DNA of 64,000 bases from JAPLNB01 sp964451955 (GTDB lineage: Bacteria > Planctomycetota > Phycisphaerae > Tepidisphaerales > Tepidisphaeraceae): contig CAYVKG010000012.1 in NCBI GenBank assembly GCA_964451955.1, positions 1 through 64,000 on the forward strand, given 5' to 3'. Shown here in pieces: positions 53,560 through 62,572 of this stretch (the first letter of the stretch is position 1; every line of letters starts with the position of its first letter). The notes under the pieces were generated by a model. That model was not told the origin of the DNA. It made no database searches and saw only the letters and a program-made list of their open reading frames with translations. Made by a program: the position numbers and the translations under genes.

Positions 53560-54099
53560 ATGACACGCGAAGAATTGGCCAGGCGTATTGCGGATGTCGC
53601 CCTGTTGCGAGGCGAGTTTACCCTTCGCAGCGGGCGGAAGAGCAATTATTACCTCGACAAGTACCGGTTCGAGACCCAGCCGGACGTGTTGCTTGAATTG
53701 GGCCGGATGTTTGCCGGTCGAATTCCGCCAGGCGTGCATCGCATTGCCGGCGCGGAGTTGGGTGCCGTCTCGCTGGCCGCCGCCGCGAGCATGGCCAGCG
53801 GCAAGCCTTTCGTCATCGTTCGCAATCAGAAAAAGGACTACGGCACGAGCAAGCTGGTGGAGGGGATCCTTCAGCCGGGCGAAACCGTCGTCATTGTCGA
53901 GGACGTGCTCACCACCGGCGGGCAGGTGCTGGAGGCCGTCAAATCCCTCGAACAAGTCGGCGCCAAGGTCGAGAAGATCGTGGCGGTGATCGACCGCATG
54001 GAAGGCGCCCGGGAGAATATCGAAAAGGCCGGCGTCAAACTTGAAGCCCTGTTTACCGTCAGAGACCTTGGAATTGCGCCCGGTGGGCCTAATCCCTGA
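53560..54099 (+). CDS. pyrE: Orotate phosphoribosyltransferase
   Basis: PyrE converts orotate and PRPP to OMP in pyrimidine synthesis. The 179-aa product shows GEFTLRSGRKSNYYLDKYRFE at the N-terminus, KPFVIVRNQKKDYGTSKLVEG (the flexible loop with its Lys), and the PRPP-binding VVIVEDVLTTGGQ at residues 110-122. ATG 53560 follows GGGGG and gives the family length; an earlier in-frame ATG at 53326 would translate through the terminator stem. Pyrimidine genes are often controlled by attenuation, which makes the upstream terminator notable. Confidence 0.93.
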   Translation: MTREELARRIADVALLRGEFTLRSGRKSNYYLDKYRFETQPDVLLELGRMFAGRIPPGVHRIAGAELGAVSLAAAASMASGKPFVIVRNQKKDYGTSKLVEGILQPGETVVIVEDVLTTGGQVLEAVKSLEQVGAKVEKIVAVIDRMEGARENIEKAGVKLEALFTVRDLGIAPGGPNP

Positions 54100-54130
54100 T
54101 CCGGCGATCCTTGTGGCCCCGCTGTTTTGC

Positions 54131-54159
54131 TTGTGGCACGGCGCCGTCGGCGATAGAAT
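54131..54159 (+). promoter_or_regulatory. Candidate promoter of the DEAD-box helicase gene
   Basis: TTGTGG (54131-54136), 17-nt spacer, TAGAAT (54154-54159). GTG 54192 lies 32 nt further on. Confidence 0.4.
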
Positions 54160-54191
54160 CAGTCCGTCAACTTCGTTGGAATGAGTGATTA

Positions 54192-55592
54192 GTGCCGGAT
54201 AAAGGTCAACAGCCCGAATTTCCAGAAGCGTTTGCGGCAATGGGGGTGCGACCCTCAATTCTGCGCGCACTGGCCGAAGAAAAGTTCACAACTCCAACCG
54301 ATATCCAGTCCCTGCTGATCCCCCGCGCCCTGGCGGGCGTCGATCTGCTTGGACAGGCGCGGACCGGCACCGGAAAGACCGCCGCGTTTGCCATTCCCAT
54401 TCTCCAGAAATGCAGCCGCGACGGCGCCACCCAGGCTATTGTCCTCGTCCCCACGCGCGAACTCGCCATACAGGTGGAAGCGGAATTCCAACGCCTCCAG
54501 CGCTACACGCCGATCCGCTCCGTTCCCGTTTACGGCGGCCAGAAGATCGCCGCGCAAATGAAATTCCTCCGAAATGGCCCGCAGGTCGTCGTGGGGACCC
54601 CCGGCCGAGTCATGGACCTGCTCGAACGCCGCATCATCAATTTCGACAACATCCGCTTCGTTGTCCTCGATGAAGTCGATCGAATGCTCGATATCGGATT
54701 CCGCGACGACATCCGCAGGATCCTGGCAAAGGTGAAAGGCATCGGCCAGACCCCGGGCAACGACGAACCAGGTTCGTCAGACCGGCCTCAAACCATCTTC
54801 GTGTCGGCCACCATCAGCGACGAAATCGAGCGACTCGCACGATCCTTCATGCACGAACCCGTCGAGAAACTCGTCGTCCCGGGCGCCGACGAAAAACCGA
54901 CCGTCGCCGGCGTCGAACAGTACTATTTCTCCGTCCAGCCCTGGGACAAGCACAGACTCCTGAAGATGCTCCTCGAACGCGAAAACCCCGATCTGGCGAT
55001 CGTCTTCTGCAAAACCAAGCACGGCGCGCAAAAACTCGCCAAAAGGCTGCACGCCGACGGCATCGAGTGCCGCGAGATTCACGGCAATCTGGCCCAGAAT
55101 AAACGCGACCGCGTCATGAAAAGCTTCCGCACCGGCAAGTTCGACGTACTCGTTGCCACCGATCTGGCCAGCCGCGGACTCGATGTGGCCGGCATCAGCC
55201 ACATCATCAACTTCGACATCCCCGAGGACCCGGAGATCTATGTCCACCGCGTCGGCCGTACCGCCCGCATGGGGGCCGCCGGAAAAGCCTACACTTTCGT
55301 CACCAAAGAGCAGGGCGAGGAACTTACCAAGATCGAAGCGCTCATCAATATGATCGTGCCGCAGGCCAAACTGGACGGCTTTGAGCCCCGCCCCACTCCC
55401 GCCGACTGGTCGGAAGCCGGCCCGGGACAGACCGACCTCACGCCCGCCGGCCCCCCGCCGGTCAGTCGTCTCCTGCAGACCTACAGCCCCTCGGGGCAGC
55501 ATGCCCCCGGCCAGGCCCTCACACTCCCGCCTCGCCCACGCACCCTCGGCAGCAAGATCCCCATCACCCGGCGACACAAACGCCGCCGGTAA
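54192..55592 (+). CDS. DEAD-box family RNA helicase
   Basis: ATP-dependent RNA helicase (466 aa, GTG start). It has the Q motif (FTTPTDIQSLLIP), motif I ARTGTGKT (residues 56-63), PTRELA, TPGR, motif II as DEVD (residues 160-163, in place of DEAD), SAT, the C-lobe DLASRGLDVAGI, and motif VI HRVGRTARMG. The C-terminal extension of about 70 residues is Pro-rich and ends in basic ITRRHKRRR, likely an RNA-contacting tail. Relatives (RhlE-type) help ribosome assembly and mRNA decay. Motif II with Val at the third place is uncommon but tolerated. Confidence 0.93.
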   Translation: MPDKGQQPEFPEAFAAMGVRPSILRALAEEKFTTPTDIQSLLIPRALAGVDLLGQARTGTGKTAAFAIPILQKCSRDGATQAIVLVPTRELAIQVEAEFQRLQRYTPIRSVPVYGGQKIAAQMKFLRNGPQVVVGTPGRVMDLLERRIINFDNIRFVVLDEVDRMLDIGFRDDIRRILAKVKGIGQTPGNDEPGSSDRPQTIFVSATISDEIERLARSFMHEPVEKLVVPGADEKPTVAGVEQYYFSVQPWDKHRLLKMLLERENPDLAIVFCKTKHGAQKLAKRLHADGIECREIHGNLAQNKRDRVMKSFRTGKFDVLVATDLASRGLDVAGISHIINFDIPEDPEIYVHRVGRTARMGAAGKAYTFVTKEQGEELTKIEALINMIVPQAKLDGFEPRPTPADWSEAGPGQTDLTPAGPPPVSRLLQTYSPSGQHAPGQALTLPPRPRTLGSKIPITRRHKRRR

Positions 55593-55888
55593 GCCGCCCT
55601 CTGGATAATGTTCGGTCTTTGCATCGAATCGTCCGCAAACCCGATCGTATTCACGAGCTTGCATCTTCCCGTTCCGTTGCGCAAAATACGCCACATATCG
55701 CAAGGTCTGATCCCTTGCCGATCGAGAAAAGACAGTCCAGAGCCATAGAGAAGCACGATGCGCACGCGCAAGACGACTAAGAAGATGCTCGGCCGGTAAG
55801 CCACCTTCGGGTGTGCTTGTCTTGGGCCGAGCGTCTTCTGGATCCGCGTGCGGTTTTTCTCTGTGGCTCACTTTTTGGGAGCCCGTTC

Positions 55889-56890
55889 ATGTCATGCAGT
55901 ATTGCCGTCGTTGGCGTTACCGGCGCCGTTGGCCAGGAATTTCTAACCGTCCTCGCCGAACGCAAGTTCCCGTTCACGAGCATCAAGTTGCTTGCTTCCG
56001 CCCGCAGCGCCGGCAAGAACATCGACTTCATGGGAAAAACCTATACCGTCGAAGAACTCACAAAGGACAGCTTTAAAGGCATCGACATCGCCCTCTTCTC
56101 TGCCGGCGGATCCATCAGCAAGGAGTTCGGCCCCGTCGCCGTTCAGGCCGGCGCCGTTGTTGTGGACAACTCCAGTGCCTTCCGCATGAAGGACGGCGTC
56201 CCGCTCGTCGTTCCCGAGGTGAACCCCGGCGAGATCAAAAAGCACAACGGCCTCATCGCCAATCCCAATTGCTCCACCATCATCATGAACGTCCCCGTCT
56301 GGCCTTTGTACAAGGTCAACCGCGTCAAACGCATCATCGTCAGCACCTACCAGGCAGTCTCCGGCGCGGGCGCCTGGGGGCTTTGGGAACTCGACGACCA
56401 GGTCAAGGCCTATGCCACCGGAAAACCCATCGTCAAAAACAAGTTCCCCCATCAGATCGTCAACAACCTTTTCAGTCACAACTCCAAGATAGCGGAGAAC
56501 GGCTACAACGAAGAAGAAAACAAGATGGTCAACGAGACCCGCAAGATATTCGGCGACCCGAAAATCATGGTCACCGCCACCTGTGTCCGCGTTCCCATCC
56601 CCCGCGCCCACAGCGAGTCCATCAACCTGGAATTTGAACGCCCAATCACGCCGGCGGAAGTACGCGAAATCCTCCGCAACGCCCCGGGCGTGACGATCGT
56701 GGACAACCCCGAGAAGAACCACTTCCCCATGCCCCTGGAAGCCAGCAACCAGGACAATGTGCTCGTCGGCCGAATTCGTCAGGACATGAGCCGCGATGAC
56801 GGCCGAGGCATCGAGCTGTTCGTCAGCGGCGACCAGGTCCGCAAAGGTGCCGCGACCAACGCCGTTCAGATCGCCGAAAAACTGATCTGA
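55889..56890 (+). CDS. asd: Aspartate-semialdehyde dehydrogenase
   Basis: Asd reduces aspartyl phosphate to aspartate semialdehyde for Lys, Met, Thr and diaminopimelate. The 333-aa protein has the NADP-binding AVVGVTGAVGQEFL, SAGGSISKEFGP, VVDNSSAFRM, the catalytic Cys128 in NPNCSTI, STYQAVSGAGAWG and the late RVPIPRAHSESI with the catalytic His. ATG 55889 follows GGGAG. The 'GAGAWG' and short form are those of the Gram-positive/archaeal-like branch rather than E. coli Asd. It stands alone. Confidence 0.95.
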   Translation: MSCSIAVVGVTGAVGQEFLTVLAERKFPFTSIKLLASARSAGKNIDFMGKTYTVEELTKDSFKGIDIALFSAGGSISKEFGPVAVQAGAVVVDNSSAFRMKDGVPLVVPEVNPGEIKKHNGLIANPNCSTIIMNVPVWPLYKVNRVKRIIVSTYQAVSGAGAWGLWELDDQVKAYATGKPIVKNKFPHQIVNNLFSHNSKIAENGYNEEENKMVNETRKIFGDPKIMVTATCVRVPIPRAHSESINLEFERPITPAEVREILRNAPGVTIVDNPEKNHFPMPLEASNQDNVLVGRIRQDMSRDDGRGIELFVSGDQVRKGAATNAVQIAEKLI

Positions 56891-56963
56891 CATCCCCGGA
56901 CCAAAACAAACACGCCGACGCGGGTACGCTGATCGATGCCCGCGCCGGTGCTCTTCTCTCGCC

Positions 56964-57455
56964 TCACCATGCCGAGCCTTCGCTTGAGCCCAGCGATCCT
57001 CCCTGACTTCCGCTGCTGCCCGCCTCATTTCCGCGAACCGCACGCTCTTGCACAAGAACCACCAGTTCGTGCGCGGCGGCTGCAACCCGCTCGGCCTCGG
57101 TCGCCAACTCCGCCGTCGCCGATCCCCGGGTCTCCGCTGTTGCCTTCCGCATCACCTTGTCCAACTCCGCGACCGCTTCGCTGATCTGGCCGATCTCCCC
57201 CGATGACTCGTCCGGCGAGGCGCAATTCCTGCCCGCCAGCCGCTGGACATTCCCCGCAGTCTTGCTCCTCCATCGGGCTATCACCACCACAGCGGCGATG
57301 ACCAACCCGAACCCCACAACAATCGCGCAGACTTGGCCAAGAGCCTCACCGAATCCACTCGCTTTGATGGCATGGAAACGCGCCGTTCCCCCAGCCGCCA
57401 CCCCAATGGCCGTCAACCCCGTGAACCCCAACGCCAATCTTGTTCCCGCCTTCAT
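56964..57455 (-). CDS. Short MCP-like membrane protein with coiled coil
   Basis: A 163-aa protein with two hydrophobic segments (about residues 7-24 and 41-60, GLVIAAVVVIARW) separated by only 17 residues. These are followed by a soluble part that predicts a coiled coil (EIGQISEAVAELDKVMRKATAE, ATEAERVAAAAHELVVLVQE). The opening MKAGTRLALGF resembles methyl-accepting chemotaxis proteins, but the ligand domain and the signalling hairpin are missing. It may be a reduced MCP-like protein or an unrelated small membrane protein. It has a Ser/Gly-rich tail. Confidence 0.6.
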   Translation of the reverse strand: MKAGTRLALGFTGLTAIGVAAGGTARFHAIKASGFGEALGQVCAIVVGFGLVIAAVVVIARWRSKTAGNVQRLAGRNCASPDESSGEIGQISEAVAELDKVMRKATAETRGSATAELATEAERVAAAAHELVVLVQERAVRGNEAGSSGSQGGSLGSSEGSAW

Positions 57456-57872
57456 GGTTTCTGCCTTTCACAATGTGTGATTGCGCCCCGACCAGAAACG
57501 CCTGACTGAGTGTCAACTCTGCTGTTTCTGCATTTCCACTCGATCGCGTCCGGTGCATTCCGACAGCACGTGTCTGCTCCTGAGCACTTGTTGTCTTGGG
57601 GACAAACACGCCTTGATCGCCTCAACCTCTCCGCCCGTGTCCCCGCCCAACTGTCGAAATTATGCTTGCACAAATTCCTTCGGCCGCATGTGGGACTCAC
57701 TTAACCCGCTTAGGCACTGCGAAAATCGCAGAATAACCCCCACTAGCGCAGTTTTATGTTATGTGAAAAGCAGACGAGGGCGCCTGCCGATCCCGGCCGG
57801 CTTCGGCGAGTACCCACGCCCCGCTCGGGCGAGCCACAGGCGGTCGGCGCCGCATTCCGCTAGAATCCACAC
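57456..57872. other. Intergenic region before the Ski2-like helicase
   Basis: This 417-nt region contains an open frame (57481-57876) whose translation is Arg/Ser/Cys-rich and resembles no protein; I do not call it. A small hairpin TGCGA-AAA-TCGCA occurs at about 57718-57730 and a TAGAAT directly before the helicase start. Nothing else was recognised. Confidence 0.45.
57861..57866 (+). promoter_or_regulatory. -10-like TAGAAT 6 nt before the helicase start
   Basis: TAGAAT ends 6 nt before ATG 57873, so a normal start point would coincide with the A of the ATG. No -35 resembling TTGACA is found and no Shine-Dalgarno is possible on such a transcript. Confidence 0.35.
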
Positions 57873-60272
57873 ATGATCTCACGCGACGAAATCGTCCTCG
57901 AATACCTGGATCGATTGCCTTTCACCCCTTACCCCCTGCAGGAAGAAGCCTTGTATGCTTGGGCTGCCTGCGAGCATGGCCTGCTTCTCTCCGCACCCAC
58001 CGGGACCGGCAAGACCCTCGTCGCTGAGGCCGCCGTCTACGAAGGCCTCCGCACCGACAAGTCCGTCTACTATTCAACCCCCCTTATCGCCCTCACCGAC
58101 CAGAAATTCCTCGAATTGCAGGACACCGTCGAACGATGGGGATTCGATCGCGACCGCGTTGGCCTCGTCACCGGCAACCGAACCGTCAATCCCAATGCCC
58201 AGATCAAAGTCGTCGTCGCCGAGGTCCTGCTCAACCGCCTTCTTCATCCCGAGGTCTATGATTTCTCCGATGTCGGCTCCGCGGTCCTTGATGAGTTCCA
58301 CAACTTCAACGAACCCCAACGCGGCATCGTCTGGGAACTCACCCTCTCTCTGCTTCCCAGGCACATCCGCGTCATGCTCCTCTCGGCGACCGTCGGCGCC
58401 GCCTCCGAGTTCGTGAACTGGATGGCGCGCAGCCTCGACCGCCGCGTCACCCTCGTGGAAGGCAAGGACCGCAAAGTGCCCCTCCATTTCCACTGGATCG
58501 GCGATGAATTGCTGCCCGACCAGCTCGAATTGATGGCCCGCGGCGACGAGGCCACCCGCAAAACACCCGCCCTCGTCTTCTGCTTTGACCGCGAAGTCTG
58601 CTGGAATACCGCCGAGGTCCTCAAAGGACGCGATCTCTTCTCCGAAGGACAACGACAAGCCCTCCTCGAACGCCTCGAAGACTTCAACTTCTCCGTTGGA
58701 GCCGGAAACAAGCTGCGGACGTTCCTCACGCGCGGCATCGGCATCCACCACGCCGGCCTGCTCCCTCGCTATCGCAGAATCGTCGAAAGACTCTTTCAGG
58801 AAAAAATCCTGCCCGTCTGCGTCTGCACCGAAACCCTCGCTGCCGGAATCAACCTCCCCGCGCGATCAGTCCTCCTGACCACTCTCGTCAAAGGCCCCCC
58901 CGATCGCAAAAAGCTCATCGACGCCAGTTCCGCCCAGCAGATGTTCGGCCGCGCAGGCCGCCCGCAGTACGACACCGAAGGCCACGTCTTCGCCCTCGCT
59001 CACGAAGACGACGTCAAACTCGCGCGCTGGCGCGAAAAATACGATTCCATCCCCGACGACGTCAAAGACCCGAAAATGATGGCCGCCAAGAAAGCCCTCG
59101 CAAAAAAGAAGCCCGCCCGTCGCTCCAATTTCACCTACTGGAATGCCGAACAGTTCACTAAGCTGCAACTCCACCCACCCGTCAGACTGGCCAGCAAAGG
59201 CAGCCTCACATGGCGGTGGCTTGCCCACCTCCTCGATGCCAACCCCGCCGTCGAGCCCATCCGCCAGGTCATCCATCGCAGGCTCATGGATCAGCCGATG
59301 ATCCAGGCCGAACTCAAGCGACTCAACAAGATGCTTGTCACCCTTCACCAGATGGGAATCGTCACTCTTCACCCCGAGCCCCCCGAGGCTTGGCGCCAGG
59401 CCGTCAAGCCGGCCCCCGCCGGCCTGCCCGCCGAGCCCGAACCCGATGACGCCGACGGCTCCGAACAAACCCCCGCCAAACCTCAAGAGGTCAGCCAACT
59501 CATGCGATTCCTCACCCTCGGCGGCGGCGTGGTTCCGCTCACGCCCAACGCCAACTCCCCCTCCGCATCGCCCATCCCCAATCAGCCCCCTCCCTACGAC
59601 CCCATCACCGCCACGCCAACCCCCAAGCTCAAGCAACTCATGATCTTCCGCGCCGTGCATCCCCTCTATGGCCTGTTTCTCATGGACTACCTCGGCAAGG
59701 CCGACAGCCACGAGCTCATTCAGATCCTGGAAAGCCTCCTCGAAATGCCGAAGTCCGTCGCCAGGGCCGTCCGCGTCCCCTGGCCAGACGAATTGCCCCC
59801 GGGGAAGCTCACTCTCGAAGTCGTCGATCCGGCTATTCTCACCAGTGGCCTGGCCACCCACGAAGAACTCTACCCACAAGCCGATCAGAGCGACCTGCCC
59901 CCGGAACTCCGCAAGTACCCCATTCCCTTGGCCCAGAAGATGCGCATGATCTTCGAAAGCACCATCGACCACGCCGGCGGGTTCTTCATCACCCCCGTCT
60001 GGGCCATCGGCGACCTCGTCGCCGGCGGCGGCGACTTCGATCAGTACGTTCGTTCACGCGATCTGGTCAAACAGGAAGGCATCCTCTTCAAACACGCCCT
60101 CCGAATGATCCTCCTCTGCAGCGAGTTCGCCCAACTCACCCCTGCCAACGTCGCCCCCGACCTCTGGCAATCCGCTCTCAGTGCCCTCAGCCAGACCCTG
60201 ACGAATTCCTGCAGAACGGTCGATCCGCAATCGACCGACGAACTGCTCGAGGAACTGGCCCAGGATCCATGA
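57873..60272 (+). CDS. Ski2-like DExH-box helicase
   Basis: Superfamily 2 helicase (799 aa). The Walker A motif is APTGTGKT (residues 41-48), motif II is DEFH (140-143), LLSATVG is motif III, TETLAAGINLPARSV and MFGRAGRPQYDTEG are the Ski2-type motifs V and VI. The C-terminal half (from about residue 430) has a winged-helix/ratchet-like part and a Pro-rich insert near 515-590. Ski2-like bacterial helicases are poorly characterised; roles in RNA or DNA processing are both possible. It is followed tail to tail, 1 nt away, by the AGE-family gene. Top strand is markedly C-rich. Confidence 0.9.
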   Translation: MISRDEIVLEYLDRLPFTPYPLQEEALYAWAACEHGLLLSAPTGTGKTLVAEAAVYEGLRTDKSVYYSTPLIALTDQKFLELQDTVERWGFDRDRVGLVTGNRTVNPNAQIKVVVAEVLLNRLLHPEVYDFSDVGSAVLDEFHNFNEPQRGIVWELTLSLLPRHIRVMLLSATVGAASEFVNWMARSLDRRVTLVEGKDRKVPLHFHWIGDELLPDQLELMARGDEATRKTPALVFCFDREVCWNTAEVLKGRDLFSEGQRQALLERLEDFNFSVGAGNKLRTFLTRGIGIHHAGLLPRYRRIVERLFQEKILPVCVCTETLAAGINLPARSVLLTTLVKGPPDRKKLIDASSAQQMFGRAGRPQYDTEGHVFALAHEDDVKLARWREKYDSIPDDVKDPKMMAAKKALAKKKPARRSNFTYWNAEQFTKLQLHPPVRLASKGSLTWRWLAHLLDANPAVEPIRQVIHRRLMDQPMIQAELKRLNKMLVTLHQMGIVTLHPEPPEAWRQAVKPAPAGLPAEPEPDDADGSEQTPAKPQEVSQLMRFLTLGGGVVPLTPNANSPSASPIPNQPPPYDPITATPTPKLKQLMIFRAVHPLYGLFLMDYLGKADSHELIQILESLLEMPKSVARAVRVPWPDELPPGKLTLEVVDPAILTSGLATHEELYPQADQSDLPPELRKYPIPLAQKMRMIFESTIDHAGGFFITPVWAIGDLVAGGGDFDQYVRSRDLVKQEGILFKHALRMILLCSEFAQLTPANVAPDLWQSALSALSQTLTNSCRTVDPQSTDELLEELAQDP

Positions 60273-60273
60273 T

Positions 60274-61677
60274 TCAAACCCCACCCCCGTGCTGCCCCGA
60301 TGCCAACCGCCTCAAGCACGCCGTCGTTCTGAGAAACGCCCTGCCATCGTGGTATGCCGCCTTCCAATTCTGCGACTTCTGCCCCGGGATCGCTTTCCCG
60401 TTCGTCTCCGTCTCCGCAAACAAACCGGGAAATTCCGGATCGATCTGATATTCCCGGATGTACGCCCACTGCTTCAAAAACGCCTGCCAATACCGGTCCG
60501 TCTCCTTCCCGTACAACTCATGCATCATCAGCAGCGAATTCAGCGCCTCCACCTGCGTCCACCAAACCTTCTTCTTGTCAAACGCCGGCGACAACGCGTA
60601 TCCGCGGTCGTATACACCCCCGATCTGCTCGTCAAATCCCCAGTCCAGCGTGTGGTCCACCAGCATCTTCGCCACCCGAAGCGTCTCCGGATCGACTTCC
60701 GACCGCAGCGCCTCGGCTGCTTCGATCAGCAGAAAAGCCGTCTCAATATCATGGCCGTAGGAGTCGTGGTCCGGCACCGGTCTCCAATCGGGCGTGAAAA
60801 ACAGGTTCAGACACCCGGGAACCACAACGATCCGATCGCGAACGATGAGAAATATCTCCTCGAGTCGCTCTCGAACCTGGGGGGCCTTCGACGCTTGGTA
60901 CAAAGCCGTCAGCGCCTCCAGAATGTGAATGTGCGAGTTCTGTGACTTGTAGTCGTAGTGAAAACCCGAATTGTGAAACCGCGACCCGGGCCTGGGTGGG
61001 ACATTCGTGCGGATCGGAGTGCCGTCGCGGGCCAGAACCTCGAAATACCCGCCATGCTCCCGGTCGTGTGCGTGCCGATCGAGCCATTGAAACGCCAGCA
61101 ATGCAAAGTCAAGATCCGCCGGATCTCGCGTGGCCAAATACGCCGCGGCCGACGCGTAGATGCCAAACGCCTCGCCGTACAGCAGTTTCTCCGAGGCTTC
61201 ACGCCGCTGCGGGAGAGAACCGTCGTCATTCAGTTGCCAGTAAAACCCGCCATACTCCTTGTCCCACATCGTGTTCCTGAGAAACTTCATCCCGCGACGG
61301 GTAATCGCCAGAAACTCGTCCCGCAGAGCGGGGCGTTGCGTGGCCAGTTGCGATGCGATCCACGTCTGCCTCGCCTGATAGACGATCGCCTTGCCTTGCG
61401 AGGCCGCCTTTGACCAGTCCCGGTTAAACGCCGAGTGAAATCCGCCGTTCGAGTGGTCGATGCAGGCGGGGAAAAAAGCGCGCACAACGTCCCGATTCAA
61501 CGCTCCTTCGATTTCGTCCGCAATACGCGCATAATCCGCTCCCCTCGGCTGAGTGGCCGGGGTTGTCGGTGGGGGGGGGCCTTCCGATTCCTCCGTTGCG
61601 GCAACGGGTCTGGCGGCAGAACACCCGGCCGCCAAAAACAGTCCGATCAATCCGAGATTCAAGATCTGAAGGGTCAT
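60274..61677 (-). CDS. AGE-family epimerase-like lipoprotein
   Basis: A 467-aa protein of the N-acylglucosamine 2-epimerase / cellobiose 2-epimerase superfamily, exported as a lipoprotein (LAAGC, Cys19). The (alpha/alpha)6-barrel features are NGGFHSAFNRDW, VYQARQTWIAS, YGGFYWQLNDDG, KLLYGEAFGIYA, EHGGYFEVL, SHIHILEALTALY and GGVYDRGY, which hold the usual active-site His/Glu/Arg residues. A surface-anchored version suggests action on external sugars. It lies 21 nt behind the creatininase family gene and is probably cotranscribed with it. Confidence 0.9.
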   Translation of the reverse strand: MTLQILNLGLIGLFLAAGCSAARPVAATEESEGPPPPTTPATQPRGADYARIADEIEGALNRDVVRAFFPACIDHSNGGFHSAFNRDWSKAASQGKAIVYQARQTWIASQLATQRPALRDEFLAITRRGMKFLRNTMWDKEYGGFYWQLNDDGSLPQRREASEKLLYGEAFGIYASAAAYLATRDPADLDFALLAFQWLDRHAHDREHGGYFEVLARDGTPIRTNVPPRPGSRFHNSGFHYDYKSQNSHIHILEALTALYQASKAPQVRERLEEIFLIVRDRIVVVPGCLNLFFTPDWRPVPDHDSYGHDIETAFLLIEAAEALRSEVDPETLRVAKMLVDHTLDWGFDEQIGGVYDRGYALSPAFDKKKVWWTQVEALNSLLMMHELYGKETDRYWQAFLKQWAYIREYQIDPEFPGLFAETETNGKAIPGQKSQNWKAAYHDGRAFLRTTACLRRLASGQHGGGV

Positions 61678-61698
61678 GTTGCCTGCTCGCTCAACAGC

Positions 61699-62469
61699 CT
61701 AGAACGGAAACGTCTCATCAATCGGCGCAACCGCCAATTCATACAGAAAACCCCCGATTCGCTCCGTCAGCATCGACATCAACGCCTCCCCCTTCTCCGC
61801 CGCGGCGCTCGCCGGATCGCCGATGCCCGTGTCAGTCGAAACCAGGTGCCACGGGCGAGTCAGCGAAATCCACTTGCGGCGAACCGCCTCAAAACGGCAT
61901 GCCTTCTCCTCGCCCCTGCCCGCTTGCTCCATCCTCACATACTGCGGGAAAAATGCCAAACCCAGGCTCGTCTCCACCTCGTCCGCGTGCTCGCGCGGCT
62001 TGACAAACAGCCCGGCGTAACGGTCAACGCACACCTTGTACCAGTCGCACAAAAACAAGAAAACCTTGCACCGATGATGCAATTCCCGCATCAGCGGCTT
62101 CAGCTCGTTGCCCCCATGCCCGTTCAGCAGCAGCAACTTCCGAATCCCCTGCCGCTCCAGACAGTCCACGATGTCGGTCAGAACCTTCAGCAGCGTCGTC
62201 GGCGAAACCGACAGCGTCACCGCGCCAGGTATCTCCAGGTGATTCGTGTTCACGCCGTAGGGAATCGTCGGCAACAACAAGACCTTCGCGCCACGACCAT
62301 ACGCGTGCGCGCAAACGCGACGCGCAATCTCCTCCACCTGAAACGTGTCGCTCCCGTATGGCATGTGCAGGTTGTGAGGCTCCGTCGCCCCGAAACTCAG
62401 CACCGCAACGTCCCATTTGTGCTGGCGAATGAAATGGTGCGTCTGCTCGGCCAGGACAAAGTCGTTCAT
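61699..62469 (-). CDS. Creatininase family protein
   Basis: A 256-aa metal-dependent amidohydrolase of the creatininase/MftE-like family. Metal and active-site motifs are LSFGATEPHNLHMPYGSDT (E-x-H-xx-H-P-x-x-D form), LLLNGHGGNELKP, and HADEVETSLGL (normally HAG-E-ETS). Relatives hydrolyse creatinine, formamidopyrimidines or peptide amides. There is no signal peptide. It is the first gene of a two-gene unit with the AGE-family lipoprotein, and its promoter spacer carries an inverted repeat. Confidence 0.88.
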   Translation of the reverse strand: MNDFVLAEQTHHFIRQHKWDVAVLSFGATEPHNLHMPYGSDTFQVEEIARRVCAHAYGRGAKVLLLPTIPYGVNTNHLEIPGAVTLSVSPTTLLKVLTDIVDCLERQGIRKLLLLNGHGGNELKPLMRELHHRCKVFLFLCDWYKVCVDRYAGLFVKPREHADEVETSLGLAFFPQYVRMEQAGRGEEKACRFEAVRRKWISLTRPWHLVSTDTGIGDPASAAAEKGEALMSMLTERIGGFLYELAVAPIDETFPF

Positions 62470-62478
62470 GATCGCCGT

Positions 62479-62506
62479 AGCCTAGTCCAGGACCTGGACA
62501 GGTCAA
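62479..62506 (-). promoter_or_regulatory. Promoter with palindromic spacer before the creatininase family gene
   Basis: On the minus strand TTGACC (62506-62501), a 16-nt spacer and TAGGCT (62484-62479). The spacer consists of GTCCAGG-T-CCTGGAC (62499-62485), a 7-bp inverted repeat with a 1-nt centre. ATG 62469 lies 9 nt after the -10 and has no Shine-Dalgarno. Confidence 0.45.
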
Positions 62507-62572
62507 GCGCGAACCCGTTGCCAACTTGCCATCACGACCCCACAATTGCCGACGCAAGCCCCGAGGTCATTC

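Noticed and set aside
57481..57876. 131-codon frame before the Ski2-like helicase
   Set aside because: No ribosome binding site, a composition unlike neighbouring proteins (Arg, Ser, Cys) and an overlap with the helicase start region.
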